A DNA stretch of 64,000 nt from Ruminococcus sp. GTDB taxonomy: Bacteria; Bacillota; Clostridia; Oscillospirales; Ruminococcaceae. This document shows positions 43,134-51,652 of the stretch, piece by piece. Both the position numbers and the translations under genes were made by a program. The notes beneath the pieces are model-generated. The model did no database searches and had not been told where the DNA came from. It saw only the letters and a list, made by a program, of their open reading frames with translations. Where the stretch lies: contig SVNW01000004.1 in the NCBI GenBank assembly GCA_015066745.1, positions 1 through 64,000 of the forward strand, written 5' to 3'. How positions within the stretch are numbered: position 1 is the first letter of the stretch; the number at the start of each line of letters is the position of its first letter.

Positions 43134-44209
43134 AATTCATCAATTAACTTTGAAAGGAACTCCTTAAGTCTTGCCAAATCACAAAGGGTTAATTTACCAT
43201 CTTTATCCACATCGGCAAACTGCTGGTGGTACTCCGGAATTGTTGCATCGCCTAAGAGATACAATGACAATTCTGTCAGATCAGTAAGATCTACAACTAA
43301 ATCATAATTCAGATCCCCAAGAATATGAGCTCCGATTGGTTGAACAAACGGAGGACGGGTAACAGCAGGACCAACAACCGAAGGCGCTTCATCTATTAAG
43401 CCCACTCCTGTAACAGATTCAAGTTCACATACTTTAACAAGCTGTTCTTCTGATATTGTCGTATATACATATAAAAGTGAATTTCCTTTATCGTAATCAA
43501 CTTTTTCAAAAGAATATATATTCAGAGGAGAAAATGTTTCAATAACATAATACTTGCATTCAGATTCTGACATTTCCTTAGTTGATAAGCTAAGAGTGAT
43601 AACTACTCTAAATTTATCTTTTTCTTCTCTTATCGAAGTAATCAGAGCCTGATTTGTTATTTTACCATTGTATTTTACAGCTTCTTCTCCTGTGGATACA
43701 GTTACATAACACTTAGTTAATTTTTCTGCCGACTTAATCTGTTCATATGTCAGTAAAGCTTTTATATTATATCTTAAGCCGGACGGTACTATCTCAGCAT
43801 CACTTCTTTCGATACCTATCTCCGAAACTATTCTGTCAAGTTCTTCATTAATCTTTAAAGAACGATATTCCAGACGTTTGGCTTCAATATCAGGGTCGAA
43901 TATTTTACCGGTTTCATTTATCTGATAATTTAATGTTCTGACAATACTTTTGGCTTCTTCCTGAGTTTTTCCTTCTTCAATGAGTTCTCCCTCATATTTA
44001 TCTAAAAATTTTACATTAAAATCATCAATCAACATTACAGAAACCAACCATGGAGTTTTCTGTATTTCCGACTGATTTTCCACACTCTCAGAAATTGCAA
44101 CAGAATCTGAAAGTTGAAATTCTGTTTCGTTAGCATATACCGAAATTATATTTGCTGATAGAATTGAAATACTCATCAGACCTGCAAATAAAGATATAGT
44201 TTTTTTCAT
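43130..44209 (-). CDS. Secreted dockerin protein of unknown function (359 aa)
   Basis: Signal peptide MKKTISLFAGLMSISILSAN, cleavage near VYANE. The mature part (about 27-290) has no enzyme motif; two segments, about 40-130 and 150-270, may be alpha/beta domains of a proteinase-inhibitor-like size, but I cannot assign them. A Pro-rich linker (PAVTRPPFVQP) leads to a type I dockerin: DLNYDLVVDLTDLTELSLYL and DVDKDGKLTLCDLARLKEFL, with Tyr in the first loop. Start ATG 44209 lies 10 nt behind AGGAG. Last intact gene of a sigma/anti-sigma-like unit, 86 bp behind the membrane protein. Confidence 0.83.
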   Translation of the reverse strand: MKKTISLFAGLMSISILSANIISVYANETEFQLSDSVAISESVENQSEIQKTPWLVSVMLIDDFNVKFLDKYEGELIEEGKTQEEAKSIVRTLNYQINETGKIFDPDIEAKRLEYRSLKINEELDRIVSEIGIERSDAEIVPSGLRYNIKALLTYEQIKSAEKLTKCYVTVSTGEEAVKYNGKITNQALITSIREEKDKFRVVITLSLSTKEMSESECKYYVIETFSPLNIYSFEKVDYDKGNSLLYVYTTISEEQLVKVCELESVTGVGLIDEAPSVVGPAVTRPPFVQPIGAHILGDLNYDLVVDLTDLTELSLYLLGDATIPEYHQQFADVDKDGKLTLCDLARLKEFLSKLIDEL

Positions 44210-44295
44210 AAAAATCACACTCCTGATTTTCTTCGATTTTAAATAAAATTTTAGAGCACCTGTTTATTTTACCAAATTCTTTATCACGTCCTTTT

Positions 44296-45735
44296 TTACT
44301 GATATTTTGCAAGAATATCTCTTATTTTATCACCTTTCTCTTTACCAATAATGAATGCATATTCTTTTGTACCATACCTAATTACAACTATATTTTTTTC
44401 AGTGAGTTTTATCGTGATACGGATATCAGAAATATATTCATAATCAACCCAAAATACATCATTGTTCCCTGTTTTAGAATACGAAGAAGTACCTAATGCC
44501 ATATCATCCGGATCACTTAATATAACAGAAATTTCTTTTTCATCAGCATCTGATAAAGTATATTTTTCAGACACTATTTTCAGTTTATTTATACCGGAAT
44601 CATTCATAAACTGTTTAAGAGAAGCTGTCTGATAATTTCGATTCATATATGCAACATAGTAATCAACATTTTCAAAATACATAATTCTCATAACTTCTGA
44701 AGAAATGCTTTTAAATGAATATTCATCAAGTAAATATTCAGAATCCATAGGACCTGAAAATTTAGTTTTCTGAATAAATTCACTTACCTGATCTTTTGAA
44801 ACTATTCCAATCCTGTTCAAAATTTTATTATCTTCATACGTCAAAAAGGCAGGAAATGAATATAAGGTAATGTTACCGGACGTAACAGTGGAAATAAAAG
44901 TGGAAGTTTCTATTGGTATCGTTTCGGTACTATTTATAGTAGTATTAGCAGGCTTGACAATGGAAGGGATATATGTCGCCGAAGTATCAGACGGAACAGT
45001 TGATATAAAAGGAGAAGTTTCAATTGGTATAGTATCAGTATTATTTGTAGTATCATCAGTAGGCTTGACAGTAGAGGGGATATATGTCGCCGGTGTATCA
45101 GACGGAACAGTTGATATAAAAGGAGAAGTTTCAATTGGTATAGTATCAGTACTATTTATAGTATCGTCAGCAGGCTTGACAGTAGAGGGGATATATGTCG
45201 CCGAAGTATCAGACGGAACAGTTGTGTTTTCCGATTCAGAATAGCTGACATCTGTCTCTGTTGGTAACTGACTGCTTTCTTCAGGTGATTGCTGTGTAGT
45301 TATCGTATATGTATTTATTATATCTGTTTTCTTTATCAATGTTTCATCTGATTCTACAGGTGGATTTGTTGTATCATCTTTACTTTCATTTGTAATTTTG
45401 CTTTCAGAGATATCTGTTTTTTCAACCGATGATAGACTTTCGCTTTCCGATATGCTTACCTCTGAGTCAGTTTTATAACAAGTAATTGTTTCTTCTGTTT
45501 CAGATTTTTTTGTAACTGATGTAACAACATAAATACTCTTTTTTTCAAGATGATGTTTATTATTAAAAAATGTAAAACAATTAACAACAATACACATAGC
45601 AACCACAGCAACTGATACTGATGAAAGAATATGTATCAATTTTCTGGTATTGTAATCAGGATTAAACTGTTCTGCTTCAGCTATGTATTTATCATCTATT
45701 TTTCCAATAGCCTCCTGAAGTTGCTCTGCATTCAT
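44296..45735 (-). CDS. Single-pass membrane protein with Thr/Pro repeats, anti-sigma-like (479 aa)
   Basis: The cytoplasmic N-terminus (NAEQLQEAIGKIDDKYIAEA, to about 30) is followed by a membrane segment (SSVSVAVVAMCIVVNCFTFF, about 35-54), a long Ser/Thr/Glu-rich outer linker including three copies of a 37-residue repeat (PIETSPFISTVPSDT..., about 165-290), then a C-terminal globular domain of about 180 residues ending in KEYAFIIGKEKGDKIRDILA. The layout suggests a surface sensor that holds the adjacent sigma factor: the repeats would span the cell wall. Its ATG overlaps the sigma stop (TAATG). The same plan, without repeats, is seen in 17110-18267. Confidence 0.6.
   Translation of the reverse strand: MNAEQLQEAIGKIDDKYIAEAEQFNPDYNTRKLIHILSSVSVAVVAMCIVVNCFTFFNNKHHLEKKSIYVVTSVTKKSETEETITCYKTDSEVSISESESLSSVEKTDISESKITNESKDDTTNPPVESDETLIKKTDIINTYTITTQQSPEESSQLPTETDVSYSESENTTVPSDTSATYIPSTVKPADDTINSTDTIPIETSPFISTVPSDTPATYIPSTVKPTDDTTNNTDTIPIETSPFISTVPSDTSATYIPSIVKPANTTINSTETIPIETSTFISTVTSGNITLYSFPAFLTYEDNKILNRIGIVSKDQVSEFIQKTKFSGPMDSEYLLDEYSFKSISSEVMRIMYFENVDYYVAYMNRNYQTASLKQFMNDSGINKLKIVSEKYTLSDADEKEISVILSDPDDMALGTSSYSKTGNNDVFWVDYEYISDIRITIKLTEKNIVVIRYGTKEYAFIIGKEKGDKIRDILAKYQ
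44890..45230. repeat. 111-bp in-frame tandem repeat (about 3 copies)
   Basis: The landmark ACGGAACAGT occurs at 44991, 45102 and 45213, exactly 111 bp (37 codons) apart, and the sequence between copies is nearly identical. It encodes the Thr/Pro wall-spanning linker of the membrane protein. Confidence 0.9.
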
Positions 45736-46295
45736 TATACTCCCACCCTTTTTTTAAGATAATCTTTCAACTGCTTTCTGACTCTTGAAAGCACAACTCT
45801 TATATTTTCTTCACTCATCGAACATTGCTTTGAAATATCAGGGATACTGTCAAAGTACCAGTATCTTCGAATAAAAATATAACGCTTTTCTTTATTTAAT
45901 ATTCCAAGAAACTCATTAAGAGCTACTACGACTTCTGACTCATCAAATTTTTCTTCTGTATTATTTTTGCCGTCCACACATTCTCCAAGTTCTTCAAGCG
46001 AAAAACTAAGATCTTTTTTTCTTTTTTTACTTTTTAGAATCCTGTATTTATTAAGTGAGTGATTTCTTATAATCTTAAATAAGAATGAAGAAAGAAAACT
46101 TGGTCTTTCCGGAGGCATCAGATTCCATGCAGTCAGATAAGTATCATTCAGGCACTCTTCTGAATCCTGAATATCATTTAAAATAGAATTAGCAATATAC
46201 AGACACCGGTTTCTGTATTTTTTATCTGTTTCTGATATCGCATTTTCTGAACGTGCCCAGAAAAGATCAATTATCTTTTCATCTTCCATAACCAT
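45735..46295 (-). CDS. ECF-type RNA polymerase sigma factor (186 aa)
   Basis: Region 2: KYRNRCLYIANSILNDIQDS followed by EECLNDTYLTAWNLMPPERP and FLFKIIRNHSLNKYR (about 22-85). Region 4 (about 130-182): LNKEKRYIFIRRYWYFDSIP, then a helix-turn-helix DISKQCSMSEENIRVVLSRV. This ECF subgroup (WARSENAISETDKKYRNRC) is common in clostridia. It is the first gene of a unit with the repeat-bearing membrane protein and a dockerin protein. The start may be ATG 46295 or the second ATG 46289; both follow AAGGAG. No copy of the 6 kb motif is found upstream. Confidence 0.88.
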   Translation of the reverse strand: MVMEDEKIIDLFWARSENAISETDKKYRNRCLYIANSILNDIQDSEECLNDTYLTAWNLMPPERPSFLSSFLFKIIRNHSLNKYRILKSKKRKKDLSFSLEELGECVDGKNNTEEKFDESEVVVALNEFLGILNKEKRYIFIRRYWYFDSIPDISKQCSMSEENIRVVLSRVRKQLKDYLKKRVGV

Positions 46296-46426
46296 TCAAC
46301 TCCTTTATTCAAGCTTATATATATAGTGTAAAGTTAGCTTCAATTGTTACAGCTTGGCAAGCAATTTTGTTATAAATCACAAATATCTCAAAATATTTTA
46401 TTTATTATAACTATTTATTATCAAAA

Positions 46427-46454
46427 ATAAGCAGACGCACACACATCTGCTTAT
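46427..46454 (-). terminator. Terminator behind the frameshifted remnant
   Basis: ATAAGCAGA (46427-46435) pairs with TCTGCTTAT (46446-46454); the minus strand continues TTTTTGAT. Confidence 0.65.
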
Positions 46455-46517
46455 CATTACATCAAAATTTGTATTGTATTTAACATTTTAAATTAATGTA
46501 TCATTTATTCTGGCACA

Positions 46518-46837
46518 TTAATTATCCTCTGTGCTTTCCAATGACTTATTATACTTGCTTATAAGCTCTTCCATTCCGCTATCACTAAGCCCACTGCACT
46601 TTTGAATTATGTCCAACGATACTCCACTTTCCAGCATTTTGAGAGCCATTTCAATAGTCTTTTCAATCTTTCCCTCTTCTTTGCTCTTAGCACCTATTTT
46701 TTACCATATTCCTCTAAAGCGAGTTTCTGCATTCGTTCCATTGCATCATACACATCGAAAAATTCCACAGTTTCTGTCTGTACCTGATCCATAATTGCAC
46801 CTACTTTCTCCATATTTGTTTTACCTTTTATCATCAT
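46518..46837 (-). pseudogene. Frameshifted C-terminal remnant, Rpn-type nuclease tail
   Basis: The minus strand reads MEKVGAIMDQVQTETVEFFD... to LALEEYGKK and a stop near 46700, then continues in another frame: GAKSKEEGKIEKTIEMALKM, then LESGVSLDIIQKCSGLSDSG to a TAA at 46518. The break is at a run of A (GGTAAAAAATAG). The second part, with KSKEEGKIE and a helical IIQKCSGL...ISKYN, is like the C-terminal tails of Rpn/PD-(D/E)XK nuclease-type proteins. No N-terminal nuclease core is left. Confidence 0.6.
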
Positions 46838-46858
46838 ATTACGTTTTTGCTCTCTCCC

Positions 46859-48493
46859 CTACATGATCCACTTTTTCATCAAAGCAAAATCCATTACATT
46901 TATTTTTCCGTCTCCGCTTATATCTGCCTGTGATTTATCCTTTAGTGACTCTTTTTCTGATAAAAGTAAGTATCTTTTCAAGATGATCAGATCATGTATA
47001 TCTGCTTTAGCATCTGCATTTACATCTCCTACGATTTCAGGCACGCCTGGTATTGGGATAAGGGTGAATATTTCTGTGTATGTGTGAATGGGGTTATATA
47101 CGTGAACGTCGTATTCGTAGGTAACTGCCTTTGTAGTATCGGTTACTGTAATGATGCTTCCGTCAACTTCGGCATTTGTCCAGTTTCTTGTTCGGCTCAT
47201 GTCAAAGTCTTCTGATATATTTTTCATATCAAATCGTCTGCCAAACAGAGAAATTTCACGGAAAATACCATCGGCGTTCATATTTCTGAGATTTTCCTTA
47301 TCTGAAAAATCGATGTGCAAAATATTTGTTTTTGAAATTCCTATAAAATTTATTAACGGACAATCGCTCATATCTAAATCAGTCAGTTTATTTGCTCCGA
47401 TATTAAAATCGACTAATTTTATACATCCGCTCAAATCAATTTCTTTGAGTTCGTTTCCAAAACAGTTAAGTTTCTGCAATGTTGAAACTCCGTTTACATA
47501 CAGTTTTTTCAGTTTATTTTTTGCACAATGCAGTTCAAGAATAGATTTGCAGTTTCTGATATCCAGTTCTTCTATACAGTTATTTTCACAGTAAACTTTT
47601 ATAAGCTTGTCGTTGCCTGAAAACACAATATTTTCGATTTTATTTTCATTGCAATAGGCTCTGTACATATTTGAGCAACCGCTCAGATCAAGAGTTTTTA
47701 TCTGATTTTTTTCACAATTAAACTCTATAAGCTGATCACATCCCGCCAACTCAAAAGTTTCAAGAAGATTTTGCTCACAATTTACCATACGCATTTTCTT
47801 GCTGTTTCTGACATCAAGTGATGTGAGTTTATTCTCCTTGCAGTACAATTCTTCGAGATTTACGCAATTACTTGTATCTAACTGTGTAAGTGCATTTTTT
47901 TCACAATTTAACTCTATCAATTTATTGCAATTGCTGATGTTAAGGTTTACAAGATTATTTGAGCGACAATTTAAATCAATAAGTAACGGATTGTTGCTAA
48001 GATCAAGTTCTGTCAATAAGTTTGAGGCGCATGACATTATATAAAGGTCTGTATTTTTGCTCAGGTCTATCTCTTTTATTTTGTTTCTGCCAAATCTGAA
48101 ATAAGCCAGATTTTTATTGTGACTTACATCTAATTCTGTTATAAGGTTATTTTCGCAATCAAGAGTTTCAAGTTTGGGAAAATGCTCTATTCCAATAACA
48201 TTTGTCACTCCTGTTCCCTTTACTTCAATAGCAGTGATCTCCACTATCTCCTCGCCTGTAAGAATATCATCATCTGTTTTATCAAAATTTTCATCTATGT
48301 ATTTTCTGAAAATGCTATCTGGAAAATTTATTCCGTTTATCTCTACAGGACTGTATATTTCATTATAGTTCACGTCTTCTTCAAATTCATATGCAGAAGC
48401 TGTATAATTTGAAATATTACTAAAAGAAGATAACATAATAAGACAGGAAACTATTTTTATTTTCAGATTTTTTATTCTCATAAATTTTTTCAC
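46859..48493 (-). CDS. Secreted leucine-rich-repeat protein with dockerin (544 aa)
   Basis: A signal peptide starts at GTG 48493 (KKFMRIKNLKIKIVSCLIML core), 7 nt behind AAAGGAA. About 15 bacterial LRR units of 20-22 residues follow (pattern LxxLxCxxNxLxxLDxSxC, about 85-400), with Cys at the C position. A short strand-rich domain follows (WTNAEVDGSIITVTDTTKAV), then a type I dockerin (DVNADAKADIHDLIILKRYL and DISGDGKINVMDFALMKKWI). The LRR domain points to protein or glycan binding; a structural or adhesion role on the cellulosome is inference. No catalytic motif. The last 83 bp are duplicated at 43034-43117. Confidence 0.88.
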   Translation of the reverse strand: MKKFMRIKNLKIKIVSCLIMLSSFSNISNYTASAYEFEEDVNYNEIYSPVEINGINFPDSIFRKYIDENFDKTDDDILTGEEIVEITAIEVKGTGVTNVIGIEHFPKLETLDCENNLITELDVSHNKNLAYFRFGRNKIKEIDLSKNTDLYIMSCASNLLTELDLSNNPLLIDLNCRSNNLVNLNISNCNKLIELNCEKNALTQLDTSNCVNLEELYCKENKLTSLDVRNSKKMRMVNCEQNLLETFELAGCDQLIEFNCEKNQIKTLDLSGCSNMYRAYCNENKIENIVFSGNDKLIKVYCENNCIEELDIRNCKSILELHCAKNKLKKLYVNGVSTLQKLNCFGNELKEIDLSGCIKLVDFNIGANKLTDLDMSDCPLINFIGISKTNILHIDFSDKENLRNMNADGIFREISLFGRRFDMKNISEDFDMSRTRNWTNAEVDGSIITVTDTTKAVTYEYDVHVYNPIHTYTEIFTLIPIPGVPEIVGDVNADAKADIHDLIILKRYLLLSEKESLKDKSQADISGDGKINVMDFALMKKWIM

Positions 48494-48570
48494 GCTCTTT
48501 CCTTTTAAGTATTGCATATATAATTTATGATATATCATTTATATAAATAAATCAAGTGCAAAATTCGCAA

Positions 48571-48618
48571 AAATACAGCACCACCGTACCCGAATTGATA
48601 CGATGATGCTGTATTTTT
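48571..48618 (-). terminator. Terminator after the GH5 gene
   Basis: AAATACAGCACCACCGTA (48571-48588) pairs with TACGATGATGCTGTATTT (48599-48616) with few mismatches, with A and T runs on both sides. Confidence 0.8.
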
Positions 48619-49569
48619 TTAAATATATTTTAATAACTCCTCACGAATTCCGTCCATTCTTTTATCAGAAAAACCGAAGTTCATCTCTTTGTAACTCCAC
48701 AAACTTCTGCCGATATTATACTTTTCAAATACGGCATTAATAACTTTATACCATCTCAGAGTTTCCTCAGGAGATACGACATCTATTACTCCGTATTCGC
48801 CACAATATAATACTGTATTATTTTCCTTTGCAGAATCAAGTGCAGATTTGAAAAGTTCTTCAAAGTATTCTTCGTTTATATTGCTTTCATCAAAGCTATA
48901 TCTTTCTGACGGGTTTATATCAGGTGTCCAGTGCGCTCCCTGATGTGTAAATTTTAATGGCTCATAACAGTGGAAATTGTATATAACCTTGTCATCATAA
49001 GGTTTTCCGATATCACAAACTGCAGATACGGCATTGTTGTGATATCCGCCTATAAGAATAAATGTATCAGGAGCTTTTTCCCTTATACGTTTTATACACT
49101 CGGTCGATATTCTTTTCCATGACTCCATAAAAGCTTTTTCTGTTACTTCATTGAGAAGTTCAAACATGATATGATCATGGTATTTTCCGTAACGTGATGC
49201 AAGTTCAGCCCATATTGAATAGAAAATTTCCTGATATTTTTCATTTACGAAAAATCCGCTTTCTTTTTCTCCAAAATCAAAAGAAAAACCGGGTGTCTTG
49301 TGAAGATCAAGAACTACATTCAGATCATACTTGCGACAAATATCATAGATTTCATCTATCTTTGAAAATCCGTATTCACTGAAGCTTCCGTCTTCGTTTT
49401 GCAATACATTATAATCCAATGGTATACGTACATGGTCAGCGCCCCATGATGCGATTTTAGCTATATCCGGCTCTGTTATAAAAGTTTCTGTTCTCTGTCT
49501 GCTGTAATCACACTGGGAAAGCCAGCCACCGAGATTTATACCTTTATAATAACCTAATTTTTTTAACAT
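48619..49569 (-). CDS. GH5 family glycoside hydrolase without signal peptide (316 aa)
   Basis: (Beta/alpha)8 barrel of GH5: start YYKGINLGGWLSQCDYSRQR, HVRIPLDYNVL, LDLHKTPG, acid/base Glu in MFELLNEVTEK (about residue 140) and nucleophile Glu in YCGEYGV (about 250), IYNFHCYEPLKFTHQGAHW. The catalytic set is complete. There is no signal peptide and no dockerin, so it acts in the cytoplasm, probably on imported cello-oligosaccharides or similar beta-glucosides/mannosides rather than on fibre. AAAGGTGGAATATC precedes the ATG. Its position next to a transporter-like operon supports an intake role (inference). Confidence 0.88.
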   Translation of the reverse strand: MLKKLGYYKGINLGGWLSQCDYSRQRTETFITEPDIAKIASWGADHVRIPLDYNVLQNEDGSFSEYGFSKIDEIYDICRKYDLNVVLDLHKTPGFSFDFGEKESGFFVNEKYQEIFYSIWAELASRYGKYHDHIMFELLNEVTEKAFMESWKRISTECIKRIREKAPDTFILIGGYHNNAVSAVCDIGKPYDDKVIYNFHCYEPLKFTHQGAHWTPDINPSERYSFDESNINEEYFEELFKSALDSAKENNTVLYCGEYGVIDVVSPEETLRWYKVINAVFEKYNIGRSLWSYKEMNFGFSDKRMDGIREELLKYI

Positions 49570-49690
49570 GATATTCCACCTTTCAGGCCAAAAGAAAAAT
49601 TTGCTTTACATGATTAATATACCACACCGATTAAAAAAATAATATCATTAATATATCTTTTTTATCACATTATTGTTGTGTTTATTGTTT

Positions 49691-51580
49691 TTATTCGCCT
49701 GATTTTAAAGTGATAAATTTTTCTTCAAAATCTTCATTGTAACCCATACATATAATGTCACTTTCATTTACAGGAACTATATGATGTGCGTCTGTGATAC
49801 CCAATTTACTGAAGTTTAAAACCGGCTCAAATTTTTCATTTGAAATATCATATTTGTATAATTCTTCAGAAAGTTTGCAATAAACCGTATTTTCTGAAAA
49901 TCCTCTGTAAACTTCTGCTTTTACTGTTTCTGATGAAATTTTGGGATAATCAAAAATTACAGTATTTTCTTTTATCTCACCTTCAGAGTTAAAATCTTTT
50001 ATAATTAACTTATCTTTTTCTGTAAATGCTATTTTTACTGTTTCATTTTCATTGCTTATTATATCAAAATCAATATAATCATCAGAAATTTTCTCTTTTA
50101 TAACTGTTTGAGATTTTTCATTTACCACAAGTAAAACGTTTTGTGGCACTGAATAAGACATATCGGTGTATATGATACATATATCACCGATATCAGATAC
50201 AGAAAAAGATTTTGCTACTATATCGTTTTCTTCTCCGACAGCTTCTGTTATATCAACTGAATTTATAAATTTTCCGCTTGCGTCATAACGGCTTACAATA
50301 TAAGACTTCACATATGTGTATTCATCATCTTCAGATATGATTTTTTCACTGTTTTCAAAGCAGAACATTTCTCCGTTGTCACTGACATATAAAACATCTA
50401 TATATCCTTTACTGTTTATCGTACTTATATCAAGAGAAGTAAATTTTTCAGAACCGTCATACATATATATATCTATCATATTGTCGCTGACACTGCTTGT
50501 ACTTATAAGCATATCGCTTCCCGATGAATAATAATTTGAAATATCCATTTCTTGATTATTGTTTTCATCATACTGTCTTATAAGAATCGCTTCTTCTTTT
50601 TCGAAATCATATCCGTATATTCCGTCTCCGCTAAAAGTTTCATATACTATATCATACTCTGATATTCCATGATAAATTTTTGATATATCATCTATATCAT
50701 GTTCACCGATAACCTTATATGTATCTTTATCAACAGAATATACTTTTTTAAGGGGACTTTCATCTGATATTATTACATTTAATTTTTCATCATCTGTTAA
50801 TATAAAATCAGAAATATACTCATTTTCTGTTTCATTGTAAGAAAACTTTCCTTTTACATTATATGAAGAATCAACCTTATAAAGATTTGTTTTTCCCTGA
50901 ATATGAAGCGAAGATATCAACGGTTCTGTCTTTTGCGTCAGCACATAAATATTTCCGCTTTTATCACCTGAAATTTTCACAACAGCGTCATCGGTTTCAA
51001 GTTTCATTACACTGTCAAGTGATATTACTTTATCATTTCCGTTGTCATCAAATATATGAACATTATTTATCACATTATCGCTTTCTACAGGCTGTACAAC
51101 TTCAAGAATGCAAAGTTGCCCTTCACTATCAAAAAACATATCGGAAACATTTGAAAAATCAAGTTTATATTCATTGATCATACTACCTTTACGGTCTGTC
51201 AATGCAACAAAGTTGTTATACTCATCATCGGCATAACATATGTACACTTTGTCATCTTTAAAAATAAAATCATTTATATACTGTTTGTTTATATCAGGCT
51301 TATACGGAGATAAAGAATCCGATAATATATCTAAAAACCAGAAGTCTTCTGTCACATACGACTTGTCTACATAAGCTGAAATATAAAATTTATTATCAGA
51401 TGCTTTCAGTTCGTTGACAACACTGATCTCATCGGGTATATCTGAAAAATCAGCACTATAATTTATAATCGGTATATTTTCAGGAACACTGACTTCAGAA
51501 CTATTATTTTTCTCCTTATCACACCCTGAAAACAGCAAAACGGGTAACATCATAAAAAAAAGATACTTTTTACTTTTCAT
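49691..51580 (-). CDS. Propeller-like lipoprotein, short paralogue (629 aa)
   Basis: Lipoprotein signal with lipobox LFSGC (Cys20). The remainder consists of repeated strands with SYNVKGKFSYNETEN- and DSEGQLCILE-like units; it matches in layout the first two thirds of the 51653-54877 and 25453-28344 proteins but ends (KFITLKSGE) where they continue into a solute-binding domain. It probably sits on the outer face of the membrane as a sensor or adaptor. It follows the 51653-54877 gene after a terminator, so it may be expressed at a lower level. GGAGGATTT precedes the ATG. Confidence 0.6.
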   Translation of the reverse strand: MKSKKYLFFMMLPVLLFSGCDKEKNNSSEVSVPENIPIINYSADFSDIPDEISVVNELKASDNKFYISAYVDKSYVTEDFWFLDILSDSLSPYKPDINKQYINDFIFKDDKVYICYADDEYNNFVALTDRKGSMINEYKLDFSNVSDMFFDSEGQLCILEVVQPVESDNVINNVHIFDDNGNDKVISLDSVMKLETDDAVVKISGDKSGNIYVLTQKTEPLISSLHIQGKTNLYKVDSSYNVKGKFSYNETENEYISDFILTDDEKLNVIISDESPLKKVYSVDKDTYKVIGEHDIDDISKIYHGISEYDIVYETFSGDGIYGYDFEKEEAILIRQYDENNNQEMDISNYYSSGSDMLISTSSVSDNMIDIYMYDGSEKFTSLDISTINSKGYIDVLYVSDNGEMFCFENSEKIISEDDEYTYVKSYIVSRYDASGKFINSVDITEAVGEENDIVAKSFSVSDIGDICIIYTDMSYSVPQNVLLVVNEKSQTVIKEKISDDYIDFDIISNENETVKIAFTEKDKLIIKDFNSEGEIKENTVIFDYPKISSETVKAEVYRGFSENTVYCKLSEELYKYDISNEKFEPVLNFSKLGITDAHHIVPVNESDIICMGYNEDFEEKFITLKSGE

Positions 51581-51603
51581 AAATCCTCCCCATTCACAAT
51601 TGG

Positions 51604-51638
51604 CAAAAATGCAGGAAGTACCTATTCCTGCATTTTTG
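51604..51638 (-). terminator. Terminator between the two propeller lipoprotein genes
   Basis: CAAAAATGCAGGAA (51604-51617) pairs with TTCCTGCATTTTTG (51625-51638), perfect 14-bp stem. Confidence 0.85.
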
Positions 51639-51652
51639 TTTTTTTATTAAAA

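Noticed and set aside
44870..45244. Plus-strand open frame across the 111-bp repeats
   Set aside because: It is a mirror of the repetitive minus-strand gene and has no ribosome binding site or independent homology.
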